From positions 855,526 to 919,525 of the forward strand of contig NZ_LT669941.1 in NCBI RefSeq assembly GCF_900128505.1: a stretch of DNA of 64,000 nucleotides, read 5' to 3'. The notes below the pieces were generated by a model that ran no database searches, was not told where the DNA came from, and saw only the letters and a program-made list of their open reading frames with translations. The position numbers and the translations under genes are program-made. This DNA is from Parabacteroides timonensis (lineage in GTDB: Bacteria; Bacteroidota; Bacteroidia; Bacteroidales; Tannerellaceae). Positions 25,213 to 33,428 of the stretch are shown here, in pieces (the stretch's first letter is position 1; every line of letters begins with the position of its first letter).

Positions 25213-27042
25213 TTAACTCTTTTGCATTTGCTGCTGGAAAGTTATCTCGATAAATTCGACCGGATGCGTGACGGCTACCAATACCGTAATGCGCATAATG
25301 CCTTCCAAAATATCTTCAGCAGTCATGGTGTCTCCCAGTCCGATATGTACTTCATAGGCATCTTCCGGAGTGGCTCCTGCCAGTCCGCCGCGTTTCCATA
25401 CGCTTCGCAGGAAGCTTTCTATCATACATTTCATGTTGATCCACGTACCGGCATCGTTTGGTTCGAACACGTAAGCACGGGCAGCATTCTTCACCGATTC
25501 TTCGAGGAAGAGCAGCGTGCGACGTACATTAATGTATCGCCAATCGAGGGAGTTGCCATCGAGCGTGCGTGCTCCCCACACCTTTATTCCCTCACCACGG
25601 AAAGGACGGATTACATTGATAGCTTTTCCGTTCATCGGTGCATTCAACCCGGCCTGTTGCTCGTCATCGATATCCTCTGCCACGCTGTCTACATAGCTCA
25701 ACGTTACATTGGCAGGGGCTTTCCATACGCCACGACTTCTGTCTACCATCGTATAGATACCGGCCATAGCTGCGGAAGGAGGGAGGAGGTTCAAGCTTTT
25801 CAGTAGACCTTTCATCATCTGCTTGTAAACAAAAGAACTGTTAAGCAATGCCAGATGGAAGGTTTGTTTATCTTCGATATTGATAAATGAAGGTTTCCAA
25901 ATTACTTTTATCTTTTTGGCTACAACTTTTACTTCATTGTCCTTTGTTTCCTTTATATCTTCTATTTTTTCAATTTTACCAATAGCCTTTTCTGTTTCAC
26001 CTTCAGTTAGGTAAATATCATCGCCTTCCTTTTTTTTATTAACCTCATCGAACTTAAATTCATGCTTTCTTACCGTCTTTGCTTCACCTGCTTTCAACTC
26101 AAATTCATCACCATAATATGCATTTATAATATTGGAAAAGCCGGGATCAATATTGGAGAACTTACACCAATAAGTATAACCTTTGTCACCCCATGTGAAC
26201 ATGTTGCCGTCCAAATCGCGCTCACCTAATACAGAAGTATTCAGCCAGGGGAAATAAGCAGCACCGTATGACAGGAAACTTGAACCGATGTTCTCCCAGA
26301 AAACATTCACCTGACTGTCGATACGTGTATTTTCATCCTCTTTGGGATAAATGTCAAGTAGGGCGAAACGGTTTTTCATATCATATCCACAATGAGAAAG
26401 CATTTGTTGCTGTACATCTTTGAAGTTATTTTTATCCGATAATTTTACGGCCTCCGGTATTACTACCATTGTAATTTCCTGTTCCAGCTTTAATGTATCC
26501 AATGCCTTAATCATAGAATCTTTATTCAATGCTTCTTCGTAGTTACCCACCGAAACGATATAGCAAGCACCACCACCGTTGGCAAAGAATAACTGCATAT
26601 TATAATATAATGTATATGCATGAGCCCCGTCAATGCAAAATGCATAGTTCACTTGAAACGAAGTTTTCTTTTTCTCCTGACCAATCTCAAATACTTCTTT
26701 TTCATCTGTATTTATGTCCAATTGGAATATCGGAGTCTTTGGTTTTTCTATTGGTTTGTCTAGTTGTACAGCTATCTTTTCATCCTCTTTCGTTATTTCA
26801 ATTTCTTGATGATACTTTACAATATCCACCGTGAAACTAAGTTTCGGTGCTCCACCAAAATACTGTATAAACTCTGTCATCGATGAAATTTTCCAGGGAA
26901 CATTTTTCAGGTCGTCATTGCCGTTTCGGGCCTTTTCGGTATAACCGATGAAAGCCGGAATAGCAGTTTCGGCTTCCACAACCGAGTTGCCAAAGGCGTT
27001 TTTTTCTTTGATATAAACGCCTGGTGTCTTGTATTCGCCCAT
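25213..27042 (-). CDS. contractile sheath protein 1, with an added middle domain
   Basis: The 609-aa protein shares its first 20 and last ~150 residues almost exactly with sheath 2 but is 102 residues longer. The extra sequence includes a charged, Lys/Glu-rich stretch at about 310-400 (EVNKKKEGDDIYLTEGETEK, then IKETKDNEVKVVAKKIK), and the DNA there is visibly AT-rich. In sheath structures such insertions lie on the outer surface, so this copy may carry a decoration or an attachment function. It is encoded before sheath 2 and is probably co-translated with it. Confidence 0.95.
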   Translation of the reverse strand: MGEYKTPGVYIKEKNAFGNSVVEAETAIPAFIGYTEKARNGNDDLKNVPWKISSMTEFIQYFGGAPKLSFTVDIVKYHQEIEITKEDEKIAVQLDKPIEKPKTPIFQLDINTDEKEVFEIGQEKKKTSFQVNYAFCIDGAHAYTLYYNMQLFFANGGGACYIVSVGNYEEALNKDSMIKALDTLKLEQEITMVVIPEAVKLSDKNNFKDVQQQMLSHCGYDMKNRFALLDIYPKEDENTRIDSQVNVFWENIGSSFLSYGAAYFPWLNTSVLGERDLDGNMFTWGDKGYTYWCKFSNIDPGFSNIINAYYGDEFELKAGEAKTVRKHEFKFDEVNKKKEGDDIYLTEGETEKAIGKIEKIEDIKETKDNEVKVVAKKIKVIWKPSFINIEDKQTFHLALLNSSFVYKQMMKGLLKSLNLLPPSAAMAGIYTMVDRSRGVWKAPANVTLSYVDSVAEDIDDEQQAGLNAPMNGKAINVIRPFRGEGIKVWGARTLDGNSLDWRYINVRRTLLFLEESVKNAARAYVFEPNDAGTWINMKCMIESFLRSVWKRGGLAGATPEDAYEVHIGLGDTMTAEDILEGIMRITVLVAVTHPVEFIEITFQQQMQKS

Positions 27043-27075
27043 AAATTAGAATTTTAAGATTAGTAATTATCGTTT

Positions 27076-27837
27076 TTATAAATAACAAACTTCCCTAATG
27101 ATATCCGGACGGCTGGTAATATACTTACCTGGTTGCGGAGTAGGAATAAACTTACTTATAATTATTCTTTTGTCGTCAGATAAACGTTCATAAAGAGTAA
27201 GTGTAAAATCATAACATTCCTTTGTCTCTATTTTCACTTCAGAAATAACTCGGTATACATTATTACTAAGCATACTATTTTCACATTTCTCAGAAGTATG
27301 GAAAATAAGTTCATCCTTATGTACATTCGTTTCAAGCACAAAAGACCTTTTATTCTTGTTGTCCTGATCGGTTTCACCCTTAAAAACAAACAAGTACTCC
27401 CAATAATAAGAACAAGTAGAAAACTTGATGGTGTATATTGGTAGGATAGGTTTCAATACTACCCGACAGAATTCTCCTTGACGTTTTGCTTTATCTGGAA
27501 CCGGAAGCGGATTGAATTCTACCAAACTTTCTCTTCCCAGACAGATTTGATAAAGTTGCAGCGGATCATAACCCTTTTTTAGTGAAATCTTTCTTATAAA
27601 CTCCGGATCATCTGCTGTTATAGAGACTTCCAGTACATCGTTTTCCATAAAACCTGCATGATCCTCCTCTCCAAACCATTGCCATTCATTGGGAGTAATC
27701 TTCCTGAAATACACGCCACGCCGTTTTATCAGCTCGTCGGTTTGGGATGTAGGCTTCAGATCTAGATGACTGTTTATGGGTGGAGTATAATAGTCATGTT
27801 CCAGTTTTATACCAGCTATTACTATGAATCGGCTCAT
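27076..27837 (-). CDS. unknown protein, second gene of the injection-system operon
   Basis: The 253-aa product is not recognised. There is no signal peptide or membrane segment. It begins MSRFIVIAGIKLEHDYYTPP, is rich in beta-forming and aromatic residues, and appears to have two halves: about 1-105 (with a KRRGVYFRKITPNEWQWFGE segment) and about 115-253. The coding DNA is AT-rich compared with the structural genes. It sits between the DUF4255 terminator gene and sheath 1, 12 and 33 bases from them. A particle-associated role is likely from position alone. Confidence 0.7.
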   Translation of the reverse strand: MSRFIVIAGIKLEHDYYTPPINSHLDLKPTSQTDELIKRRGVYFRKITPNEWQWFGEEDHAGFMENDVLEVSITADDPEFIRKISLKKGYDPLQLYQICLGRESLVEFNPLPVPDKAKRQGEFCRVVLKPILPIYTIKFSTCSYYWEYLFVFKGETDQDNKNKRSFVLETNVHKDELIFHTSEKCENSMLSNNVYRVISEVKIETKECYDFTLTLYERLSDDKRIIISKFIPTPQPGKYITSRPDIIREVCYL

Positions 27838-27849
27838 ATTAGTTCTTAG

Positions 27850-28386
27850 TTATTTTGTTAAACGTACATTTTGTTCACCGGCTATACCAGTACTTCCACT
27901 GGTATAGCCGGCGTCTATCATCAGCCTACGCAGCTTACACATCACTGACGGATAATACTGTCCACCTAATGTTGTCCAGATATTATTGATATCTTGTGCT
28001 GACAACGTTACAATTTCAATTGTGTACATCTGTCCATTCAAATCAAAATAAGGGTGAGATTGCATGAATGTCAGTGTTTCAGATAAGACGGATAATGATT
28101 CTGTATAGCGTTTTTCATCGTATACAGCAGCCAGCATCAGATCCAGATTCAACAATAGTGGCGGATAACTCCGTTCATATTCCGAACCACTCCGGCGGAT
28201 ACCTGCCGAGATACCTCCAGCCGCTTCCCGTTCTATATTGACTAACGAGATAATTAATTTACAAGGTCTCTCTTCCGAGCCGTTGCCTATAAAGCCCACT
28301 TCTGTTACCCCTTCAGGCTGGGGAAACTTCCTCCGCAGATATTCATCCAAACGGGCAGCAAAATGTGTCAAAACCATTCTTATCAT
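27850..28386 (-). CDS. DUF4255 tail-terminator protein (Pvc16-like)
   Basis: The 178-aa protein has the Pvc16/DUF4255 N-terminal domain: LTHFAARLDEYLRRKFP, then IGNGSEERPCKLIISLVNIERE, YPPLLLNLDLMLAAVY, and YTESLSVLSETLTFMQSHP. In Afp/PVC particles the equivalent caps the end of the tube and sheath opposite the baseplate and fixes its length. It is the first gene of the eCIS operon, after a promoter-like sequence. Confidence 0.9.
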   Translation of the reverse strand: MIRMVLTHFAARLDEYLRRKFPQPEGVTEVGFIGNGSEERPCKLIISLVNIEREAAGGISAGIRRSGSEYERSYPPLLLNLDLMLAAVYDEKRYTESLSVLSETLTFMQSHPYFDLNGQMYTIEIVTLSAQDINNIWTTLGGQYYPSVMCKLRRLMIDAGYTSGSTGIAGEQNVRLTK

Positions 28387-28411
28387 ACGGTCTCTTTGAT
28401 TTTATTTAGCG

Positions 28412-28438
28412 GAAAGATATCAAAAATTCTGAAAACAA
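28412..28438 (-). promoter_or_regulatory. likely promoter of the injection-system operon
   Basis: On the minus strand TTG (28436-28438), 16 bases, then TATCTTTC (28412-28419), one mismatch from TAnnTTTG. It ends 25 bases before the first ATG. The spacer is shorter than the usual 19, which could mean weak or activator-dependent use. Confidence 0.45.
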
Positions 28439-28529
28439 TGAAATTAAATTCGCAGACGACCTGAAATACACTGTGAAATACAGAATTGAGGGCATGAACG
28501 TAAATAAGAAACTAAGAGGAGACAGAATG

Positions 28530-30401
28530 TCATGATTCTTTAGTAAGAGGATACTGCTTTAGATATTCGCTAGGGGTAAGATTTGTCTTTCGTTTAAAGT
28601 TACGATAAAAGGCATCGGTGGAAGAAAAACCTGCTTCATTAGCCAGATCGGATAATTTCTTTCCTGAATGAATTTGTTCCAATAAATAATCAACGCGAAA
28701 ATCGTTGATCCATTGATTGTAGTTTTTGTTAGAACAGGTATTAATGCATGATGACAGATAGGAGTGGTTGGTACCCAATATTTTTGCCAATGATTTAAGC
28801 TTCAGATCTTTATTAAGATATAACTTTTCAGAACTTACTTTCTTTTGGGCTGCACGGAAAAGTTTTTCTTCAGAGCTAAGTGGCATCTTATTCTCTGGTG
28901 TAGCCAATGGCTCGGGTTGTTTCGCTTCTTTATCCTGATTTAGTATAACCGATAACCGCTTCTTCCGTTGCTGATAAATGTAGCCTATAGCACATATAAA
29001 AAAGAGGAATAAGACTGCACAAGTGGATGAGACTGCAATTATGCGATGTGAATTAGTCAATAAAGCTTCCTGCATCTCGAGTTTGTGCATTAAATCTTTA
29101 ATCTGCAAACGATCCATAAGATTTTTACTTTCACGTTCCTTATTGACCTTGTTAATGATTTGCTGGATGGAGTCTCGACGTACTAATAAATCTACGGCTT
29201 TTTCATATTGCTTGGTAGCCCGACAAAAAGAGCTATAGCGGGTGAGAGCATCGGCTTGGATCTCCAATTGATCTGGATTTTTGATTGACTTTCTCATTAA
29301 CGGCTCAACTATGTTAAATGCTTCATCTGCTTGTTGATAATTCCCGTTTTGTTGATATAAAGTTGCTAAAGATGAATAAGGTTGCAAAAAGTTAAAAGGA
29401 AGAGAAGAATTTACACTTTTCTTTTGGAGATGTTTAGCCTGATTTTGATATTGTTTATTCGCCTTTTTTAACAAAATAAGAGCAGAATCAATTCTCTTTT
29501 CTGCAATATAAGTTTCAGCAATATTACAGTTAAGAGTCATTCCTTGTCCTGTTTTCAATTTTTGATTTTTGTTTAAACAAATTCGGGCACTATCAGGTTT
29601 TTGGAGTTCTAAATAACATGTAGATAGTACAGAATAAGCAGAAGGCATGAATGATGCTAAAGAATCTGCCCCTATTTCATTAGCATAATTCACTACTTCC
29701 TCATATTGTTTCGATTCATAGAAAAGGTAAAGTAATCTAATTACACATTGTCTACTTAAATCAGGAAGACGATTTTCAATAGCCAGTTGATAAGCTTCTT
29801 TATACAAGGAGAGACCTTTTTCTTGATCTCCTAATATAGCAAATTGATTTGCTATAGCAGAAAGATCCTCAATTACGAGTTCTGTTTTATTAGCTGCACG
29901 GTGTTCTGCTAATAACTCAAACCAAATTGGTAAATATTGTTCATGTAATCCTCTTCTACTTAATAATATTGCTTTTATTTTTTTTATAGTCCATTCTTCT
30001 TCTCGTGAAAGGGAGTAATCCGTTTCGAGTTTTTCACTTAGTTGAATACCTTTTATATCAGTACCCAACACTCTTTCTTCATTTAACTTTTCATAAAGCT
30101 CCAATAATCGTATTTGTATTTTTTTTCTCTCTTTTTTGGATGTGAGAGGGAGACCTTTCAATAAGAGTTTTTCTTGTTTTTGCATTCCATCTATATCTTT
30201 TTCATTCCGATAGGAAATTTGATATAAGATTGCATCTTGCTGTTGGGATGGTAGGTTTTGTACCTCTTGCAATAAAGAATCAAATGATAAAGATAAAATA
30301 GATGTTGCAGCTATTTCTTTATCTAATAGACTGATTTTTTCCTGATTTGTACAACCGATATATATGAAGAATATAAGAAGAAATAGATGGAATGCTTTCA
30401 T
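28530..30401 (-). CDS. TPR-AraC membrane-anchored transcription regulator
   Basis: The 623-aa protein has a lipoprotein-like start (MKAFHLFLLIFFIYIGCTNQ, possible lipobox Cys17), then a long region of tetratricopeptide repeats (about 100-420). A membrane helix follows near 445-470 (IIAVSSTCAVLFLFFICAIG), and the C-terminal AraC-type domain spans about 515-620, with LAKILGTNHSYLSSCINTCS and DLANEAGFSSTDAFYRNFKR as the two helix-turn-helix motifs. The sensor is outside the cytoplasm and the DNA-binding part inside. The gene ends 143 bases before the first injection-system gene, on the same strand, so it is a good candidate for its control. It is 8 bases downstream of a ferredoxin gene and shares its promoter. 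Confidence 0.85.
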   Translation of the reverse strand: MKAFHLFLLIFFIYIGCTNQEKISLLDKEIAATSILSLSFDSLLQEVQNLPSQQQDAILYQISYRNEKDIDGMQKQEKLLLKGLPLTSKKERKKIQIRLLELYEKLNEERVLGTDIKGIQLSEKLETDYSLSREEEWTIKKIKAILLSRRGLHEQYLPIWFELLAEHRAANKTELVIEDLSAIANQFAILGDQEKGLSLYKEAYQLAIENRLPDLSRQCVIRLLYLFYESKQYEEVVNYANEIGADSLASFMPSAYSVLSTCYLELQKPDSARICLNKNQKLKTGQGMTLNCNIAETYIAEKRIDSALILLKKANKQYQNQAKHLQKKSVNSSLPFNFLQPYSSLATLYQQNGNYQQADEAFNIVEPLMRKSIKNPDQLEIQADALTRYSSFCRATKQYEKAVDLLVRRDSIQQIINKVNKERESKNLMDRLQIKDLMHKLEMQEALLTNSHRIIAVSSTCAVLFLFFICAIGYIYQQRKKRLSVILNQDKEAKQPEPLATPENKMPLSSEEKLFRAAQKKVSSEKLYLNKDLKLKSLAKILGTNHSYLSSCINTCSNKNYNQWINDFRVDYLLEQIHSGKKLSDLANEAGFSSTDAFYRNFKRKTNLTPSEYLKQYPLTKES

Positions 30402-30409
30402 TTTTTCTA

Positions 30410-30640
30410 TTAAGTCAATTCAATAGCATCAGATGCACAAGCGCCAGCACAATCTCCACACCAATTGCAATCTATTTGACTAGTTATTATTATCATCTTA
30501 TCTTTAACTATAAGTATTCCGCGCTTACAAGCATCTACACACTCTCCACAAACATTGCATTTTGAACGATCAATAGTCCATAATGTTTTAGGTATATCCT
30601 GTTCTGTTTGTTCTAAAATTTTTCCTTCATTGTTTTCCAT
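30410..30640 (-). CDS. 2[4Fe-4S] ferredoxin
   Basis: The 76-aa protein carries two CxxCxxCxxxC clusters, Cys28-31-34-38 and Cys58-61-64-68, each ligating one iron-sulfur cube. The residue after the last Cys of each set is not Pro, unlike most clostridial ferredoxins. The 23-residue N-terminal extension is polar. It is the first gene of a two-gene operon with the TPR-AraC regulator. Its redox partner is unknown. Confidence 0.9.
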   Translation of the reverse strand: MENNEGKILEQTEQDIPKTLWTIDRSKCNVCGECVDACKRGILIVKDKMIIITSQIDCNWCGDCAGACASDAIELT

Positions 30641-30668
30641 AATACTGTTGTTTTTTTTAATTGTTTAT

Positions 30669-30698
30669 CAAAACTACATATTCTATTTAAAATAACAA
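30669..30698 (-). promoter_or_regulatory. promoter of the ferredoxin/TPR-AraC operon
   Basis: On the minus strand TTG (30696-30698), 19 bases, then TAGTTTTG (30669-30676). It overlaps the stop codon of the DUF6850 gene, so the ferredoxin operon can be transcribed apart from the TonB operon. Confidence 0.65.
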
Positions 30699-32234
30699 TC
30701 CGATTTGTGACGTTATTTTTCGTGAATCAGTATAAATTACATCTTGAGGTGTCTTTTCAAAATCAAACGTCAGCCGAATAAACCAGCGAAAATGAGCTGA
30801 TCTGGTATAAGTTACAGAAGAATGTAAACCCCAGCGCGACATTGTTTCATAATCGAACACTTGCTGTAATCTGCTATGATTTTGCCATAAGGTGATTTCC
30901 GGAGCAATATCTTCAGGTGACAGCAGCTTTTCTTCCATAATCGATCCACCACCTTTCCCATATTGAGCACCCAGAGATAAGTCGAGTAAGGCATTTGGTA
31001 ATAAAAAATTTTGAACAAATGTAGTATGGATTGTAAACCGGTGAATCGGCTGTGTATACTCTGCCGGATAGAATAATAAAGCTGTTTTCGCCTGACGATA
31101 ACTAATACCTGAAAGGATATAAAAACAGGAATGCCAAGCATCACGTAACCGATAATATCCATAATTCAAAGCATATCGGCTTGTACGCCGGGTAGAGCGA
31201 AGTATTCTTCCATCCGATTGCCAGGTATCCGATTCCACTTGATGCTGCAATGGATCAAAGTTATCAGCATAACTAAATGTAGCCAGCCATTCCCATTCAT
31301 GCCTGCAATCGGGGAACACCTGCTGTAACTTACCTTTATACTCCACCTGCCAGCTATCTGTTTCGCCTTCTTTCTTATTTTTTATACGGTCACTCTCTAC
31401 TGTCTGTCCGGCGAAACTCCCACAGATCTCCTGGTATAATTGGAAAGAGCCACGATTCAAGTCAAACTGTAAAGCACCGCCAACCTCTTGTCCGGTATAA
31501 TACCAATTCACATTTTCGCCCCATGATAAGGTTTTAAAGAACCCCAACGGATACGCTACCAGGACAGGATAAGTTGTATGACTACCCATATTTTGATAAT
31601 CTATGGTCTCTTTTCGACGGACATAAAGCAGTGAAGCGCCCAAATGTAAATTCCCGCACAGATATCCCACACCCGGTGTAAGGTGCCACTCCATCCACTG
31701 ATTTTTATTTCGTGGATCAATATCTTTGGCAGTTAGCTGTACTTTATAATCCGCTTTTACACCCAGCAACCATTGCCGATGGATCGGCAGAGAAAAACCT
31801 CCCGACAATTGATATTGCTCCGAACGCTGCTTTCCACTTATGGAGTCACACAAGTTTACAGCCTGCCAATAGTCACCTGTCATTCCATTCCAGTTCTGTT
31901 GTCGATTCTGAAGCTGGGTGTAACCAATCTTACCATAAAGCGACACTTTATTTACAGTCTGAAATGATTCGCTATATACGGAGTACACATCCGCAGAAGC
32001 CGGAAGACTGACGTTCCCAAAATTTCCTTTATGATGGCCGTAACTTGCTTCCGCCACAGAGAAAGAGCGGAAACGGTTGAACGACAATCCCACAGGATTA
32101 GCGCCGCCCAACCAGCTATTGTGTCTATACACTTCTTTTATCGAAGGTATATGCAACGTATCCGTTTGAGCAGAAACCGTCATGGATAACGAAAATAATA
32201 GTCCGAACAATGTTTCCCGGCTTCTCATGGCCAT
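30687..32234 (-). CDS. DUF6850 outer-membrane barrel protein
   Basis: The 515-aa product has a signal peptide (MAMRSRETLFGLLFSLSMTVSA) and a C-terminal half of amphipathic beta strands ending in a typical barrel strand (QIGLLF). The sequence HNSWLGGANPVGLSFNRFRSFSVAEASYGHHKGNF near the start matches DUF6850 family proteins, which accompany DUF4876 lipoproteins and TonB receptors in Bacteroidales. It is the last of that three-gene operon, sharing one base with the DUF4876 frame. Substrate unknown; metal or cofactor uptake is a guess from company. Confidence 0.75.
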   Translation of the reverse strand: MAMRSRETLFGLLFSLSMTVSAQTDTLHIPSIKEVYRHNSWLGGANPVGLSFNRFRSFSVAEASYGHHKGNFGNVSLPASADVYSVYSESFQTVNKVSLYGKIGYTQLQNRQQNWNGMTGDYWQAVNLCDSISGKQRSEQYQLSGGFSLPIHRQWLLGVKADYKVQLTAKDIDPRNKNQWMEWHLTPGVGYLCGNLHLGASLLYVRRKETIDYQNMGSHTTYPVLVAYPLGFFKTLSWGENVNWYYTGQEVGGALQFDLNRGSFQLYQEICGSFAGQTVESDRIKNKKEGETDSWQVEYKGKLQQVFPDCRHEWEWLATFSYADNFDPLQHQVESDTWQSDGRILRSTRRTSRYALNYGYYRLRDAWHSCFYILSGISYRQAKTALLFYPAEYTQPIHRFTIHTTFVQNFLLPNALLDLSLGAQYGKGGGSIMEEKLLSPEDIAPEITLWQNHSRLQQVFDYETMSRWGLHSSVTYTRSAHFRWFIRLTFDFEKTPQDVIYTDSRKITSQIGLLF

Positions 32235-33397
32235 TATTCTGTTTTTAGGGTAGCAAATGTAACTTCCATATCTTCGGCGGAATTATTTGTATCCTGATAA
32301 ATAACATGTCCATCTGCCATTCCTGTTTTCTTCCGGATAATCGACCGGCCTGAATACCTGTCTCCCGGAATATAACATTTCCCGTTATCAAGTTCATTAG
32401 GCACTCGCTTAGGTGAATTGATATCTTTCACACATTCTATACAGTCTATTACCCATTCCTGAGGAACCATCAGAAAACGCTTGTCCTGATTAGCCGCCTG
32501 GGGACGCGGTTCGCGATTATCCGGATCTTGTACATATTCTTCCGGTGAATCCTGCAAGCTGAATACCATAAATGTAGGGCCAAAAACCGGGAGAGAATAC
32601 ATTACTAATAAAGGATTCAGATTTGCGAGCAACGTCATGGGTTTAACACCGGCAGTAATATTTTGCCGTTCAAGACTCACATCCCAAAATCCCCAATCGA
32701 CCCCAGATAGATCGACAGAGTTGGCGTGTTGAAACTCTGCGCCCGTATGATCCACGGCATTCGTGGCAATGGTTGTTTCTTCTCCCGGTGCCAAAGGATA
32801 TTCTTTCCCTTTTCCGGGAAACTGCCAGGTCAGATCATTTACCGGAATCCGTTTCATATCCGTATAATTCATCCAGGGAGATTCCAGATTGTTACCCGGA
32901 TCCACAATTCCGACACACAAACCATCCAGATAAATTGTCTGATCTGAATTGTTATATAAGGTCACATACTGATCTGCCTGATATTCTTTATCATTCAATC
33001 CCTTGCAACCACCAAAGTAAATCTCTTTAATGACAAGAGCATTTATTTTAGCCTGTGATAACGATAGCTCTATCACACCTTGTTCCTGGTCTGAAAGCAA
33101 CGATAAAGATTCTATTCTTCCGCTAAAAATCAGTCCGGAAGCAGCTTGATAATGTACCGAAGCAGCATAGTAACCCGGTTCAACGTTGAATGAAGCCTTT
33201 CCTGTAGATGAACAATGCACAGAATACACAGTTCCCTGATCTTTATTTGTCAGTGCAACTTCCATTTCTTCATAAGGCAACGTTGGATAACCTTCGGGAG
33301 CTACTAGCTGGATATAAATACTGGAAGATTGTTTCTCATCTTCCGAACAGGAAGCAAAGAATAAAACAGCAAGTAATAAGTAAAAACCTTTTTTCAT
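32234..33397 (-). CDS. DUF4876 lipoprotein
   Basis: The 387-aa protein starts with a lipoprotein signal (MKKGFYLLLAVLFFASCSED, lipobox Cys17). A beta-sandwich-like N-terminal part (about 25-120) contains the family text ALVIKEIYFGGCKG, DQYVTLYNNSDQTIYLDGLCVG and FPGKGKEYPLAPGEETTIATNAVDHT. DUF4876 proteins are surface lipoproteins encoded with a TonB receptor, and would hand the ligand to it. It sits between the receptor and the DUF6850 gene. The ligand is not known. Confidence 0.8.
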   Translation of the reverse strand: MKKGFYLLLAVLFFASCSEDEKQSSSIYIQLVAPEGYPTLPYEEMEVALTNKDQGTVYSVHCSSTGKASFNVEPGYYAASVHYQAASGLIFSGRIESLSLLSDQEQGVIELSLSQAKINALVIKEIYFGGCKGLNDKEYQADQYVTLYNNSDQTIYLDGLCVGIVDPGNNLESPWMNYTDMKRIPVNDLTWQFPGKGKEYPLAPGEETTIATNAVDHTGAEFQHANSVDLSGVDWGFWDVSLERQNITAGVKPMTLLANLNPLLVMYSLPVFGPTFMVFSLQDSPEEYVQDPDNREPRPQAANQDKRFLMVPQEWVIDCIECVKDINSPKRVPNELDNGKCYIPGDRYSGRSIIRKKTGMADGHVIYQDTNNSAEDMEVTFATLKTE

Positions 33398-33428
33398 TTG
33401 ATGTTTGTTATCTATATTAAAAACTCTT

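Noticed and set aside
6159..28386. injection locus as an integrative element bounded by tRNA att sites
   Set aside because: No copy of the tRNA 3' end was seen at the far end and there is no integrase in the window.
6530..28386. a prophage or a type VI secretion system
   Set aside because: There are no capsid, portal, terminase or packaging genes, and no TssJLM membrane complex; DUF4157, DUF4255 and the single AAA+ ATPase fit eCIS.
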